DNA of 64,000 nt from Chrysomallon squamiferum (lineage: Eukaryota > Mollusca > Gastropoda > Neomphalida > Peltospiridae). A program made the translations under genes and the position numbers. The stretch spans positions 1,463,943-1,527,942 of the forward strand of contig CM022667.1 of NCBI GenBank assembly GCA_012295275.1, in the 5' to 3' direction. The notes under the pieces were generated by a model. It ran no database searches, was not told the DNA's origin, and worked only from the letters and a program-made list of their open reading frames with translations. Of the stretch, positions 15,801 to 26,898 are shown piece after piece (the stretch's first letter is position 1; every line of letters begins with the position of its first letter).

Positions 15801-16142
15801 ACTACAACTGGAACTACTACTACTACTATCATGACTACAGTTAATATTATTATTACTTCAGTTCTGTTGCTACTTCAGTAACTAGCATTACAATAACCTT
15901 TACATAGATGAATATATTATTTTGAATGCCTTATTTTAAAATTAATTGCACAAATCATTATATTTCCAGTAAAATCATAATCTTTTTCTCAGTTTCTGCA
16001 GCTGCGTGAAAAACTGGCACAGATTTTAATACTGAAAGGCTACTCCATCAAATACAGAGGGCTGACGAAAATCAAAGGGAAGCAACCCATGCATACTTAC
16101 TTCGTAATGCCACATAACTCTACAGTTGATGTGCGTTTATAA
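4515..16142 (+). CDS. ADCY2/4/7-like: Transmembrane adenylyl cyclase, ADCY2/4/7 type, C-terminal 608 residues (5' partial)
   Basis: Class III membrane adenylyl cyclase, which makes cAMP from ATP at the plasma membrane under G-protein control. Exons read: 4515-4664, 5497-5552, 6187-6267, 7647-7814, 8480-8585, 8945-9073, 9458-9544, 10210-10382, 10969-11053, 11903-12055, 13017-13163, 13864-13965, 14531-14645, 15238-15362, 15993-16142. They sum to 1,827 nt with continuous phase and end in TAA. Exon 1 carries the C1b signature [14 protein letters not shown]. Exons 4-9 encode the second six-helix membrane cassette, with an extracellular loop in exon 7 holding NSS and NAT glycosylation sequons. Exons 10-15 form the C2 half. 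Catalytic landmarks are intact: [16 protein letters not shown] (adenine-contact Lys), QYDIWG (Asp) and NVASRMES (Asn and Arg). Wording such as [20 protein letters not shown] and [16 protein letters not shown] is closest, from memory, to the ADCY2/4/7 branch rather than ADCY9 or ADCY1/8. The N-terminal cassette and C1a are outside the window. The family call is secure; the subtype is less so. Confidence 0.93.
5089..5149. repeat. (GA)n microsatellite
   Basis: About 30 GA units in the first visible cyclase intron. Confidence 0.95.
6584..6704. repeat. (ATT)n microsatellite
   Basis: Near-perfect ATT array of about 120 bp in the intron after the 6187-6267 exon. Confidence 0.95.
9101..9365. repeat. 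Degenerate GAATGAAT-type array starting just after a cyclase donor
   Basis: Variants of AATGAATGA and AATCATTGAAT are repeated over about 265 bp, beginning roughly 28 bp downstream of the donor of the 8945-9073 exon. Confidence 0.8.
10410..10515. repeat. TA-rich inverted repeat near a cyclase donor
   Basis: Two tracts of TATATA separated by AATAAAAAAGAGAA-type spacers are followed by the complementary ATTCTCTTTCTTATTTTTTT, giving a potential hairpin of more than 30 bp. It begins about 28 bp into the intron after the 10210-10382 exon. Confidence 0.6.
10722..10791. repeat. (ATT)n microsatellite
   Basis: About 70 bp of perfect ATT repeats in a cyclase intron. Confidence 0.95.
11058..11532. repeat. 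Three-copy ~155-bp intronic tandem repeat
   Basis: Copies lie at about 11058-11215, 11222-11375 and 11380-11532. Shared blocks are TATACAGAGTCAGCCATTTT, TTTGAATCATTAAAATGACA and TTTATTGCTGTCATTTC. The middle copy is the most diverged. The first copy begins about 5 bp inside the intron that follows the 10969-11053 exon. Confidence 0.75.
12126..12475. repeat. Direct repeat flanking a ~31-bp-stem hairpin
   Basis: 12210-12240 (TTTTCACTTTTTTCAAGGCA...) pairs with 12293-12323 (...TGGCTTGAAAAAAAGTGAAA) around a TA-rich loop. The sequence leading into the left arm (12126-12240) recurs as a direct copy at about 12358-12475, including TTGGTATTTTCACTTTTTTC. This resembles a foldback or MITE-like element inside a cyclase intron. 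Confidence 0.65.
12793..12846. repeat. (TG)n microsatellite
   Basis: About 27 TG units in the intron before the 13017-13163 exon. Confidence 0.95.
13955..14215. repeat. Tandem duplication copying an exon end and its splice donor
   Basis: The segment from GAAAACAGAAATGTGAGAT (exon end 13965, then donor) through TATTGTCAAACAATATAAA, ACAAACAGAATTAAAAAAA and AAAAATAAAAC is repeated once about 120 bp downstream (GAAAACAGAAATGTGAGAT again near 14078). The copy carries a duplicate GTGAGA donor. Confidence 0.85.
14285..14529. repeat. ATTT/CATT tetranucleotide repeats before a cyclase acceptor
   Basis: Blocks of ATTTATTT and ATTCATTC, and CTTT/CTTC stretches, run up to the TATTACAG acceptor of the 14531-14645 exon and supply its pyrimidine tract. 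Confidence 0.8.
14778..14993. repeat. Two-copy repeat ending in a fragment of the next exon
   Basis: Copies at about 14778-14870 and 14890-14993 share TGCTAAATTGAAAA, ATCCCATGAA and TTTTAATGGTATT. The second ends in GGTATTAACAGTGGAC (14978-14993), identical to the first bases of the exon at 15238 (15237-15252). Confidence 0.75.
15003..15222. repeat. Duplicated compound ATG/ATT microsatellite
   Basis: A block of (ATG)n, then ATTATTATTTCTTTTATT, then (ATT)n occurs twice, followed by more (ATG)n. It reads as Met/Ile runs in one frame and is not coding. Confidence 0.85.
15475..15595. repeat. Tandem repeat with TTAGTTCAGTTAATATTA core
   Basis: The core occurs five times with 15-35 bp periods in the last cyclase intron. 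Confidence 0.8.
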
Positions 16143-17148
16143 CAGTTATCTCGTTTTCACAAACAAGAATCTAGGGACATCATCTTCTAAATTTTGCTTT
16201 TTTTTAATAATTTTCTTTCATTTTGTGTTTTTTGTTTGTTTACAATTCATACTGAAAGTTCTAAAATCATTACAATGGCAATTAACTCATTTTCAAAAAT
16301 CCTGTATCTGCCTGTTTCAACTGCCTGTGTTTCATGAAAGTGTGGATTTTTTCCTCTGTGAAGCATGGATTATACATTTCGATCTGTTAACTGAAATGTG
16401 GTTATGTACAGAAGCTGAATGTGGATGATTTATAGTCAGTGAAGTATGGAAATATAAGTTGTGAGTTAAAAACAGATTTTGGTTTTCTCTGAAGGAAATA
16501 GGATGAGAATTTATTATTATTATGTTTATTATTATTTATTATAAACAGATTTTGGTTTTTTCTGAAGGAAATAGGATGAGAATTTATTATTATTATGTTT
16601 ATTATTATTTATTATAATTATTATTATTATTGTTGTTGTTGTTATTGTTGTTTTTTATTAAACAGTCTGAATTATGAACATTTTGAAATTATTATTATTT
16701 AAGGATTTTTTTAAACAGTCTGAAGAATGAAATTTATGAAAGATTTAAAATATAAGATTATTTTCAGTTGAAGAATGAAAATATAAGTTTTTTTATGAAG
16801 ATACCATGGTGACAAGATTTTTTTATTATTATTATATATATATATATAATTTTTTTTTTTTTTAATTTTATATGTAATTATTTAAAAAATTACTGTTGGT
16901 GAAATGTTGAAATACTATTCCTCAGTAAAAAAAATATTCAAAGAAACAAACTGGGAATACAAATTTTATCAAATTAATTTTGTTTTTATAAAACTTCCAA
17001 AATATTACATTTAAAATATGTATAGAAGTATCAGTGTATCAAAATGTATCAGTATATCAAACTTGTTATTATTTAAAATAATTTATTTGCAATGTAAAGA
17101 CAGAGAAAGAGTTCTTTTTATTTATCTGCAGGCAGATATATAAAGTAA

Positions 17149-17192
<44 letters not shown>

Positions 17193-19920
17193 GTTACTGT
17201 TTAGAAAAAAAATGATGTGGACTAAGTTTTTATTATTTTTATCATCTTTTGGCTGAATTTAAACTATTTTTTTATTATATATTATTTTTGTTTTTCTTGT
17301 TTCTTCATAAATTATATGAGTCATTATGTATTATACATCTTTTTATTTCTGTTTATAAATTAAAAAACAAAAACAAAGAAAAAATCAAAACATATTTTTA
17401 TGTTTCACAAAAAACTCAGCATTTATTAGTTATGATGTTTGAATTTACTTGTTTCACCTATTTGATACTTTTAAAATTATGGATAATATATTTTTTCTTT
17501 TAATTTTTCCTACTTATGTCTTTCATTACAGAATCTTGATAACTGCTGTACATATTATATTAATATAATATTTATAGTGCAAAGTAGAGTGTATATTTAT
17601 ATGTATGTATATTCATATATATGTATACCTGTTAAGAATTACTTAGAGCAATACATTTCATTAAAACTTCAAACTGGAAGAGTTTGAATTTTGCATTAGA
17701 GGCATTCTGTTTCAAATCACAAAAATAAAATGGAAAGTTCTAAACTGACCAGCTCAGATTTTGATAAAAATTAGTAGACAAATTTGTTTTGGTCAGCCAA
17801 ATCTTGTGTTCATTTGACAAATACTTTTGGAAGTATAGGCCCACAAAATTTAACTTTTTGGTCAAAATGGGTATGGCCATTATATCATTAAGACCCCAAT
17901 ATTTCAGCAACCAATGAGTGGGTATGCATAACATTAGTTGTTGCTGAAAGGAGAATTCCATTATTTTTTTTTAATTTTTAACACAGTTCCATTTTAAGTA
18001 TTTGTAACCTTTTTGACCTTGAGATACATGCGATCTTGAACCGATTTTTAGTTAGAGTTATAGCCCAGGATATTAGTAACAACATTTAAAAAGAAATAGA
18101 GAATATTACAACCAAGTTATTATAAACTTATTATGCTCAAACATATATAAATTAATTTATATAAATATTAATTCTATGAAATACTGACAGAATATAAATA
18201 AATCATTATGTAGCATAATGCACCCAAACTAATAGTATTATTTATTATTCTTTAATGTTTTTTTTTGTTTTTTTGAAAGAAGTCCCTTAATAACAAAACA
18301 ATGAATTATAAAACAACTAGATACTTATTCATATATGTACACTTAGTTTTACTAAAATAACACACCATTATAGTGCCAGTGATTTAGGAATTTTTACATA
18401 TAGTTATACCTTCAGAATGGTTGTAGATATAGGAAACTTATTATTATATATTTTTTTTTCATTATTTCCTATGAGTCTTTTTATTAATAGTATAAGCTTT
18501 ATACTTCACATTTGTCTAATCAAAATGTTGGTTTAATTAGCAATTAGTTTATTGTTAATTACTTTATATATTTACAATAAATTTTAAACATCATTTGATT
18601 TATTTTTATCTAATCCTAAAGCTAAGGCAGAATGAAAAAAAAAAAAAAATAAATAAATTTAAAAAAAGGTATAAAATATGTTTCAAATATCTAAACAAGT
18701 TAAATAATTAGGTAAACTTTGAAATGAACTAGTGAAGCAAAATTATTAGATTAACAGTTATTCAGAATTTTATATTACTATTATTATTATTATTATTATC
18801 ATCATTTTTATCAAAACATTCATTTTTTTAGTATTGAGATTAATACACAGAGGTATATTAAGATAAAATTAAACAAAATTAAAGATATACCTGTTTCAGT
18901 CAATTTCATTTCATTTCACTTTAAACAATTTTATGTTTAAAAAAAAAATGGCAGCACTTACAAGCTTTTTTTTATTTTTGTTAATACATTTCATTTCTTT
19001 GTGTCTTGGAAACTCTATATTGTGCTATTAAATATTGTTGTAAGTATCTATTATTTAACATGTTCTTTCAAAAACAAACCCACAATGAAAATGCTAAATG
19101 CATGTATATTATTTTGTTATAAAAGCAAACTGTGAAATGTATGTATATAATTATTATTGTACCTGCAAAGCTTGGCATTAAATGAAATAATGTTTTGTTT
19201 ACATCAAGAAATAAAATGTTATTTACAACAATCTCTACGTTTTACCTAAAATATAGTTATTCTGCAGACAAGTAGATTATTTGTTGTTGATACAGGGAAC
19301 ATTTTTTTTTTCAAAATTTGAGAAAGTAATTGATGCTAAAATATGGATATAATGTGCTTTAGTATTGGGCATAAAATAAACAACAATAGATGACTGTAAT
19401 TCTTATAAATAAATAAATAAATAAAGAAAGAAAGAAAGTAATAAACAAACAAACAATTAAAAAAGAAAGAAAGAAAGAAAAAGAAATATCATATTTGTTT
19501 TTCAAAATGAATTATAATAATAAAAAAAAAAAAAAATATATGATGGAAAATGTAACTGACACTTCAAAGTCACTACTTTTTAATTTATGATAAAAAGCAT
19601 ACAGTTTCATTTAGTTCAGCTTTCTAAACCTTATTTATTAATTTTCGAAACACAATGATCACTTGACAGCCGTTTTATGTTTTCAAAAAATATATATCAG
19701 TCCTCATTTTCAAATATAACTTGAAACTTCTAAAAAAGCCATGATCACTTCCATGTGTTTTTTCATCAGTTTCTGAATACAGATGACAATGAAATGTTTT
19801 AGTACACCATTAATATATCCTCGAAATTTTTAAACATCACATCCAGCATTGCTTCATTTTTAAATTAAACAGTGAAAAAAAAAAAAAAAAAAAACAATTC
19901 AAATACTGCAACAAATCCTG
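16143..19920. other. Convergent intergenic region with UTRs of the cyclase and coiled-coil genes
   Basis: The cyclase stop (16140-16142, +) and the coiled-coil gene stop (19921-19923, -) face each other, so both 3' UTRs must lie here. No exon is supported. The region contains a two-copy direct repeat (about 16465-16617), ATT arrays (about 17148-17191), and a moderately complex stretch at about 17735-18080 that reads like a decayed dispersed element. Several AATAAA motifs occur (for example near 17725 and 19210), but in such AT-rich DNA none can be assigned as the true polyadenylation signal. Confidence 0.5.
16465..16617. repeat. Two-copy ~77-bp direct repeat in the cyclase 3' flank
   Basis: AAACAGATTTTGGTTTT, CTGAAGGAAATAGGATGAGA and an ATT-rich tail are repeated nearly perfectly, so the duplication is recent. 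Confidence 0.9.
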
Positions 19921-22900
19921 TTATCTGGTGTGGCCTTTTGTGGATGATTCTTCTAATTTTTTTTCTGGACAAGGGTATGGCACTCCAAATTGATGACACA
20001 GTTTACGAAGAGCTTTCTCATACTCTTTGTTCAGCTTTGCTGATTGCTGTAATGCAAACTTAATGTCTTCTACTTCATCGAAGAAACCCTGGTAGAAAAC
20101 AAGTGAACAGAATAAATATGTAAAATGAAGAAGACACTAAAACACACAGCATTCAGCTTTGTTTTCTGACACCCATACTTTGATAATAATAAAGTATGAC
20201 AAAATAAATAAATGAATGAATGAAATGAATGAATGAATGAATAAATAAATGAATGAATGAACAAATAAATAAATAAATAATAAAAACAAGTTGATGAAAA
20301 TAGATTGTAGCTAACACTTTAGCTTTTCTGTGATATGGTTTCATCCAGAGAATGTAAAAACATACTAGACAGACTGCAGTTTATGGCATCTTGGTAACTA
20401 ATTAATCTTTGAAATCATTTTTTTTTTTTAAACACATTTTTTACATCATAATATTATTTCATAATTAATTATTAGCAAAGGTTTTTCAGTCAAAAAAAAA
20501 TAAAATACCCAAAAAGCAGATCATCTTGATAAAAAAAAAAAAATAATAATAAAAAATAATAATAATAATAATAATATTTAGAAATTATAAAAAAATAAAA
20601 TTAAAAGAACAACAATATTTAAGTGAATAAAAAATTAATGTAAACCTTAAATTTACCAGAATTTCTTAACAAAAGGACATCATCAATGCTTTTAATGAAA
20701 CAAAAATCGAGTAATTTAAACTCACTGTATCAAGTCCTTTTAATTCTGTTCTCAACTTTTTGTTTTCTTTTTTCAACTTGTTTCTTTCTCTGACTACTTC
20801 TCTTAACACATCATCATCTGGAATAAAAAAAAAAAAAAATAAATTCAGTTCAAGTGCATCAGCACCATAGGGACCTATAACTTATAAAAATTTGTTCACA
20901 CAAATTATCTCCTTTTACAGCTTGTGTCTAATATAAATGTAAAACATAAATATTTAAATTTATTAAAATGATTGATAATTAACATTATAACCATATAGAG
21001 ACATTACATCTTATTCAGTAGTTGATTTTATTTTTGTGTTGCATTGTCTTTATACAAATATATGTTTTCATACCTATTTTCTTTATTTTTAAATGAGTTC
21101 TGGTTTATGAGTAAAGAAATTAAAAGAAAATGAATTTAAAACCTGAAGCAGGCCCTGAATGAGATCTTGATTTTGAACCTCTTGCAATAATTAACTCCCT
21201 TTCCAACCTCATGACCTTTTCTTTTTCTTCCTTCAGTTTAGTTTCCATAGCGGCCATTTTGAGCTAAAGAACATTTTTGAGAAAGAAAAGCATAAAGTCA
21301 AACACTGAACCAAAACTTTCAATGACTCAACTATCATTTTAGTAATGAAATTAAAATTATATTTTTTATTTATGTTAAAATCATGTGAACTGAAAGTTTC
21401 CTACCATTATTATTATTTTATTTTTGTTGCAATTTATTTATTTTTTATTTTCAATTTGTTAGTTTTGTTTGCTTGTGCTTTTTCTCTTCTTTTTTTTTTA
21501 TTATTTTTTTAACTATCATTTTTTTCCCCCCAATAAGTCAAAATAAAGACAAAAAGCCAGCCTCCTCAATTCACCAATTATGATTTTTTATGTTACACCT
21601 TTATTATTAGTAAAATTAGGGATGCATTTAATTTAAAATCAGAAAATACACTAAAAGTAATATAAAATAAATGCTCATAACTGAATGTAATTAAAAATAA
21701 AAAATTTAACTGTTTATAATAAAATAAATTAAATTTAAAAAAAAAAATTACATTGCAGGCAGAACATTTTTACTGGAATAATTATTTTAACAATTACATT
21801 CAGCTGACTGTATGAAAGCTGTTCATGTTGGCTGTGTTCTGTTTAACTTGACATCAGTTAAGACAGCAGAATGTAAACAAATAGTTTGTGTTGTAATATT
21901 TTCTTCATTCATTAACTGATTCTATATTGTCATGTTCTGTTTTATAAAACAAACAATAAAATAAAAATAATAAAATATAAAAAAACAAAAAAAAAATAAA
22001 AAAAAAAAATAACAATAATAATAATAATCATAAAATAAAATAAATAATAATAATAAGAAGAATAAAATAAAATAATAATAATGAGAATGATAAATAAATA
22101 GTAGTATTAGTAAGAGTAAAAACAAAAAGATAATAATAACAATTATGTGAAGACTAAGTTTTTAATAGTAAGAAACTACAACAAAAGAACAAAGGAAACT
22201 AACTGTAATTAACTGTAACTACAAAAAGGCTATTGTCAACCAATAAGAATACAGCTACTCTTTCTAAGGCAGGACAACACATACCAACATATTTTATACA
22301 CAACTGACTAGAAAAAGAAATAGACTTTAGAGTAAAGAGTGGAGTTGATCTGCCAAACCTCTGCTCCTTAATCTACCTCATAAATGTAAATCATTACTTA
22401 AACATTTTTATTTTTATAGGAAAAATGCATACAATTAAAATATATTACTGATTACTCTTTTAATAATTAAATTTTTGTTGTTGTTGTTTTTTAACCTGAT
22501 CTGCAACAATATCAAACTTTATTCTGTTAATAATTAAATATTTTAGTTTTTTTGTTGATTTTTTTTTCATAATCTGCAACATATTCTTTCTTATTGTATT
22601 AAATATTATTGTTGTTTTTTTCCTAATCTGTAACATATTCCATCTTATTCTGTTAAATAATATTGTTTTTTTTTTTTTTTTAATCTGCAACATATTCCAC
22701 CTTACTGTATTAAATATCACTGATGAATATTTTTCCCTAATTTCTAACATATTCCATCTTATTCTATTAAATATTATTGTTGTTTTTCCCCCAATCTGCA
22801 ACATATTCGAATGTACTGTATTAAATGTTATTGTTTTTTTTTCTCCCAATCTGCAACACATTCCACCTTATTGTATTAAAGGTTATTGTTGTAGTTTTTT

Positions 22901-24249
22901 TTTAAACTAATCTGTAACATATTCCACCTTACTGTATTAAATATTACTGGGTTCTCCTAATGAGCAAAATCTTTGTCTTTATTCTCTTGATTAAATATTA
23001 CTTGTTTGTTTTCTCCAGGTCAGCAACATGTTCCACCTTTTCTTCCTTTTTTCTTGAAGAGCTGAACATTCCCATCTGCCAAGGTCTGGGTTCAGTCTGA
23101 ATATATTCACTGAAAATGATAAAAATAAAAAAAATAAAAAATAAATCCTGTTTATTTGTTTCCAAATCCCCAAAACTTCATTAACAACTAAATGTTATTA
23201 CACCTATCAAATAATCAATATACTGTGTAGGCATTGTTATTTTTTTCTCTTTAAAACATTTCTTTTTATACATTTCTATGTATCAAATGCCACAAATATA
23301 AAAAGGGAAAGTATCAGCCTGAATATATTTTACAGGGGTTTTTTTTGTTGTTTTTTTTATTTCTGAATCGCAAATTCCTATACAAATTTATACTCAAACC
23401 TGAGATCCAAAGGCAATGTGGCTGCCATTTGCAATATCAGTGTTTTGTATCTACAACTTGACTGGCTGAATATCTAATGAGGATGGCATTATTAATAAAA
23501 AATAATAACCACTCTAGTTCAAAGGGTTAATTATTTTATTTCTGTTTCATAATAAAGAATAAATAAATGAATAAAAAAATAGATAAATAAATAAAAATAA
23601 TAAAAAAAAAAACCCAGCTTACTCTCGTGTAGTTACGTAAGTTTTCAGCAAATTTTCAATCTTCTTTTCCTCTTTCAGTTTGGCCAGTTCTTTCTGACAT
23701 GCATCTCTCTGACGTTTCAGTAACTGCAACTTCTTTTTCAGTGCAACGTTTTCAGCACAAAACTAAAAAATTAAAAATGAAAACAAATAAAACATAAAAA
23801 ACTTTTGACTTTAAACTTTAAACTTCAAACTGCTTATATGTGTGTGTGTGTGTGTGTGTGTGTTATTGTTATATCATTATATAATTATTATTGTTATTAA
23901 GGATTTGTTCATTTATAATTTTTTTGTTTCTAAAAGAGGAGCAAAAATATAATTTAGGGCTATTATTTTTAAAAAGGTGATTTTTAAATATCACTATAAT
24001 TATGCCAATCAGTATCTAAAACAGTAGAATTGTTTTTTTTATTTATATTTATGAATATTACTTAACTAAAAAAATAAGAAATGCATAGAAATTGTAAATG
24101 TGTGTGTATGTATTTGTGTGTGAATGTATATGTATACATGTGTATGTCTATATATATTTTTATATAATAATAGAACTAAACTTACTTGAGAACATGAATG
24201 AATATCTACAAAAGACATTTTTGCTATGCAGACACCAATTTCAGGTTAT
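19921..24249 (-). CDS. Small coiled-coil protein with CEP290-like C-terminus
   Basis: Exons in transcript order: 24186-24249 (5' UTR, ATG at 24216-24218), 23623-23762, 23002-23109 (or 23037-23109), 21143-21263, 20726-20817, 19921-20088 (stop TAA 19921-19923). The product is about 220-235 residues, mostly charged coiled coil: VALKKKLQLLKRQRDACQ in exon 2, MAAMETKLKEEKEKVMRLER in exon 4 and LREVVRERNKLKKENKKLRT in exon 5. The end, ELKGLDTGFFDEVEDIKF followed by LCHQFGVPYP, resembles the extreme C-terminus of CEP290 (FFEEIEDLK, then a helix ending LSEQLGV), recalled from memory. The start is chosen because an in-frame TAA lies at the beginning of the first exon just after a good acceptor (24250-24252). 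Phase does not match between exon 3 (donor 23001) and exon 4; a weaker donor at AAG/GTGGAA (exon end 23037) restores it. No catalytic domain is seen. It could be a CEP290-derived short gene or an unrelated centrosomal/ciliary coiled-coil protein. Confidence 0.7.
20196..20282. repeat. ATAA/ATGA tetranucleotide array
   Basis: Mixed AATAAATG and AATGAATG repeats lie just beyond the acceptor of the last coiled-coil-gene exon (minus strand). Confidence 0.85.
22490..23040. repeat. About nine-copy, ~56-bp tandem array running into an exon
   Basis: Forward-strand units begin near 22495, 22571, 22625, 22682, 22739, 22793, 22849, 22909 and 22959. Each contains variants of AATCTGCAACATATTCCACC followed by a TTAAATATTATTG-like tail. 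The last unit merges with exon 3 of the coiled-coil gene (GTCAGCAACATGTTCCACC at 23019-23037), so the unit was derived from the exon's 3' end plus its donor region. On the minus strand an open frame of about 20-residue repeats (motif RWNMLQI) crosses the array, but it is in a different frame from the exon and is probably incidental. Confidence 0.85.
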
Positions 24250-24718
24250 CTGAAAATAAAAATACTTCATATGTAAATAATATTAATTAAAATCCGAATA
24301 TTGTAAAACTGGTTAATTTTTTTGTTTTTGTTCTGTGAGATGTAGGCATTCACCGAATTGTACTGTTAATAATATTAATAATTGTAATTACCAAGTAAAT
24401 AATTGCAAATGAAAATGCTAACAAATTTCAAAAGCTAAGCAATAACTAAACTGACTATAATTGCAGAACTGGTCACTCTTTCTCTGCTGCTACTGTACTA
24501 AATGAATGAACATAATATCGTTTCTATAATCACGTTTGGACTTGTATAATTTGTCACCCAACCTTAACTATTAGCACGATATCGTGTATATATATATATA
24601 CATAAGATGGCTATCAATCCGGTAGTCGTAAAAAGCTAAAAAGTATGCATTTTATTTTTATTTTTATTTTTAAATTCAAATTTCTTCTTCTTCTTTCTTC
24701 TTCTTCTTCTTCTTCATC

Positions 24719-24769
<51 letters not shown>

Positions 24770-25192
24770 GTATTAATATTAGTATTAGTATTAGTATTAT
24801 TATCATTATAATTAATTAGGTAAAACACACTTCTCGTCTAATAGACAAAAATAGCTCATAGAATTTAAATTTAAAATTACATTTTTGTCTGTTAAAACTT
24901 TAAAAAAATATTTTGGTTCTGTTAAATTCGTATATTTCTTCGAATTATTCTGACATTAATTATTCGTTATGTCCGCATGCAAATTATAATTTAACAAATC
25001 CTTAGTTCGTTTCCACATTCACATTTTAGATGGATGACAAATAAGGAAGCTCTATTTTTATCGACACCTACGTTACAAAATTACAACCCTAATCGTGCAT
25101 GACATCATTTCAATACAATCTGGTAACTTTCCAAAAGGAAATCATTAAATATCATATATTATTTATTGCGAATTAACTGAGGAGGAGAAAAA

Positions 25193-25234
<42 letters not shown>

Positions 25235-25545
25235 CTGTATAAATATCACCTGTCCATAACGGCGACTTTACTTTTTATATACAGGTTCGACTGTAATATA
25301 ATGTTTTTTTTCTTCTTCTTAAAAAAAAAAAAAAAAAATAAGCACTGAAAGTGATTTTTTTCTTCTTTACTAAAGAATATTAATTAAATTTAATAAAGCA
25401 GAGTTCGAAAATAGAAAAAATAAAATAAACAATAAACATAATCTTTCTTATATCGGACATACTTTGGTCTTTGATAAAACAAAAAGCTAGTAGAAATTAT
25501 ATATGAGCACTAAGACATGCAACAAAATGAGCATTAGAGTATGAT

Positions 25546-25583
<38 letters not shown>

Positions 25584-26031
25584 CAGATATTGAAACTAAA
25601 TAATGCAACACATTTATGCAGTGAAATTATTATTTACCTATTTTTAAACATGATCTAAACAAACAAACAAACAAATATCGGTCGAATTTATTCAATTTTT
25701 ATTACCTTGTTTAGCAGATTTAAGATAGACCAAAATAGAATCTAGAACAAGTAAATAATAATAATATAACAACATCATCAAAAGTACTAATAGCTGTTGT
25801 ATTAGCCATAGCAGCAGCAACAGAGTAGTAGAAAAATTGATTTCATAGATATAATCTGTTTTGTTACAGATTATCAGTATTATGGTATAGAATTCGTTAG
25901 ACTTTTAAAAAGTCTTTAAAAACACACACACACACACACACACACAGACACTAGTATCGTATATATGGCATTTCACTGATATAATAAAAAAAAATCTTAA
26001 CTGATTTATAAGTTTTCGTTCTTTTCCCCTC

Positions 26032-26065
<34 letters not shown>

Positions 26066-26859
26066 TTTTTTTTTATTATTATTTATTATTGTTATTATTT
26101 ATTATTATTATTATTTTTATTATTATTATTATTATTATTAATAATAATAATAATAATAACAACGATAACCATTGGAAAATATTTGTTTCAGTTTCAGATT
26201 AAATTTATATAGTTCGCGAATCAAGGAAATATATTTTATCTAACAACTAAACAACAAGAGAAACGACATAAATTTATTTTAAATTTAATTTTTATCTAAA
26301 ACAATAAAATAATTAATTTTGTTTCTATGAGGTCTAGAAATATATGCAGTTAAGAATAATATATTGGTTAAGCACGGAACGATAAATGCAAGACCTAAAT
26401 GGTGCTAAAAAAGTAAATACCAAAAACAAAACAGCAATAATACTTTTATTATCCCATTGAATAAACAAACACATTTTTCACTGTGGAGCATACGCAACCT
26501 TTATTTTTCTTCTTTATTTTTTCCAGCATTTAAGCGGAACAAAAATGTAATAAAGCAAAACATTTAATGCATTAAAACAATGATTTTTAAGTCAGTATTA
26601 AGACAAATGTATATACACTGATCAGTAAATACAACATTTGTGATTGGGGCTTAAGTTAACTGAAAGTTAAATTAGAGGAATGAAAAAATAGTACAAGTAT
26701 ATTCAACATGTCTTCACAGACAAACGATTTTTACGTCCAGTCTTAATTAAGACACTACAGTCGTGACGTCATCATACAAGAGGATGAATGTATTTATTCT
26801 AAATTTTCATTAGCGTCAGAAAACTACCGGTAACCCTGTAAAGGAATGAAGTGGTAGAG

Positions 26860-26898
<39 letters not shown>

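Noticed and set aside
4515-16142. Assignment of the cyclase to ADCY9
   Set aside because: The C2 wording ([24 protein letters not shown]) fits the ADCY2/4/7 branch, whereas ADCY9 has a distinct GATYMAASGL-type C2.
22460-22861. 133-residue minus-strand ORF with RWNMLQI repeats
   Set aside because: It is the translation of the ~56-bp tandem array, in a different frame from the adjoining exon, with no independent splice or start evidence.
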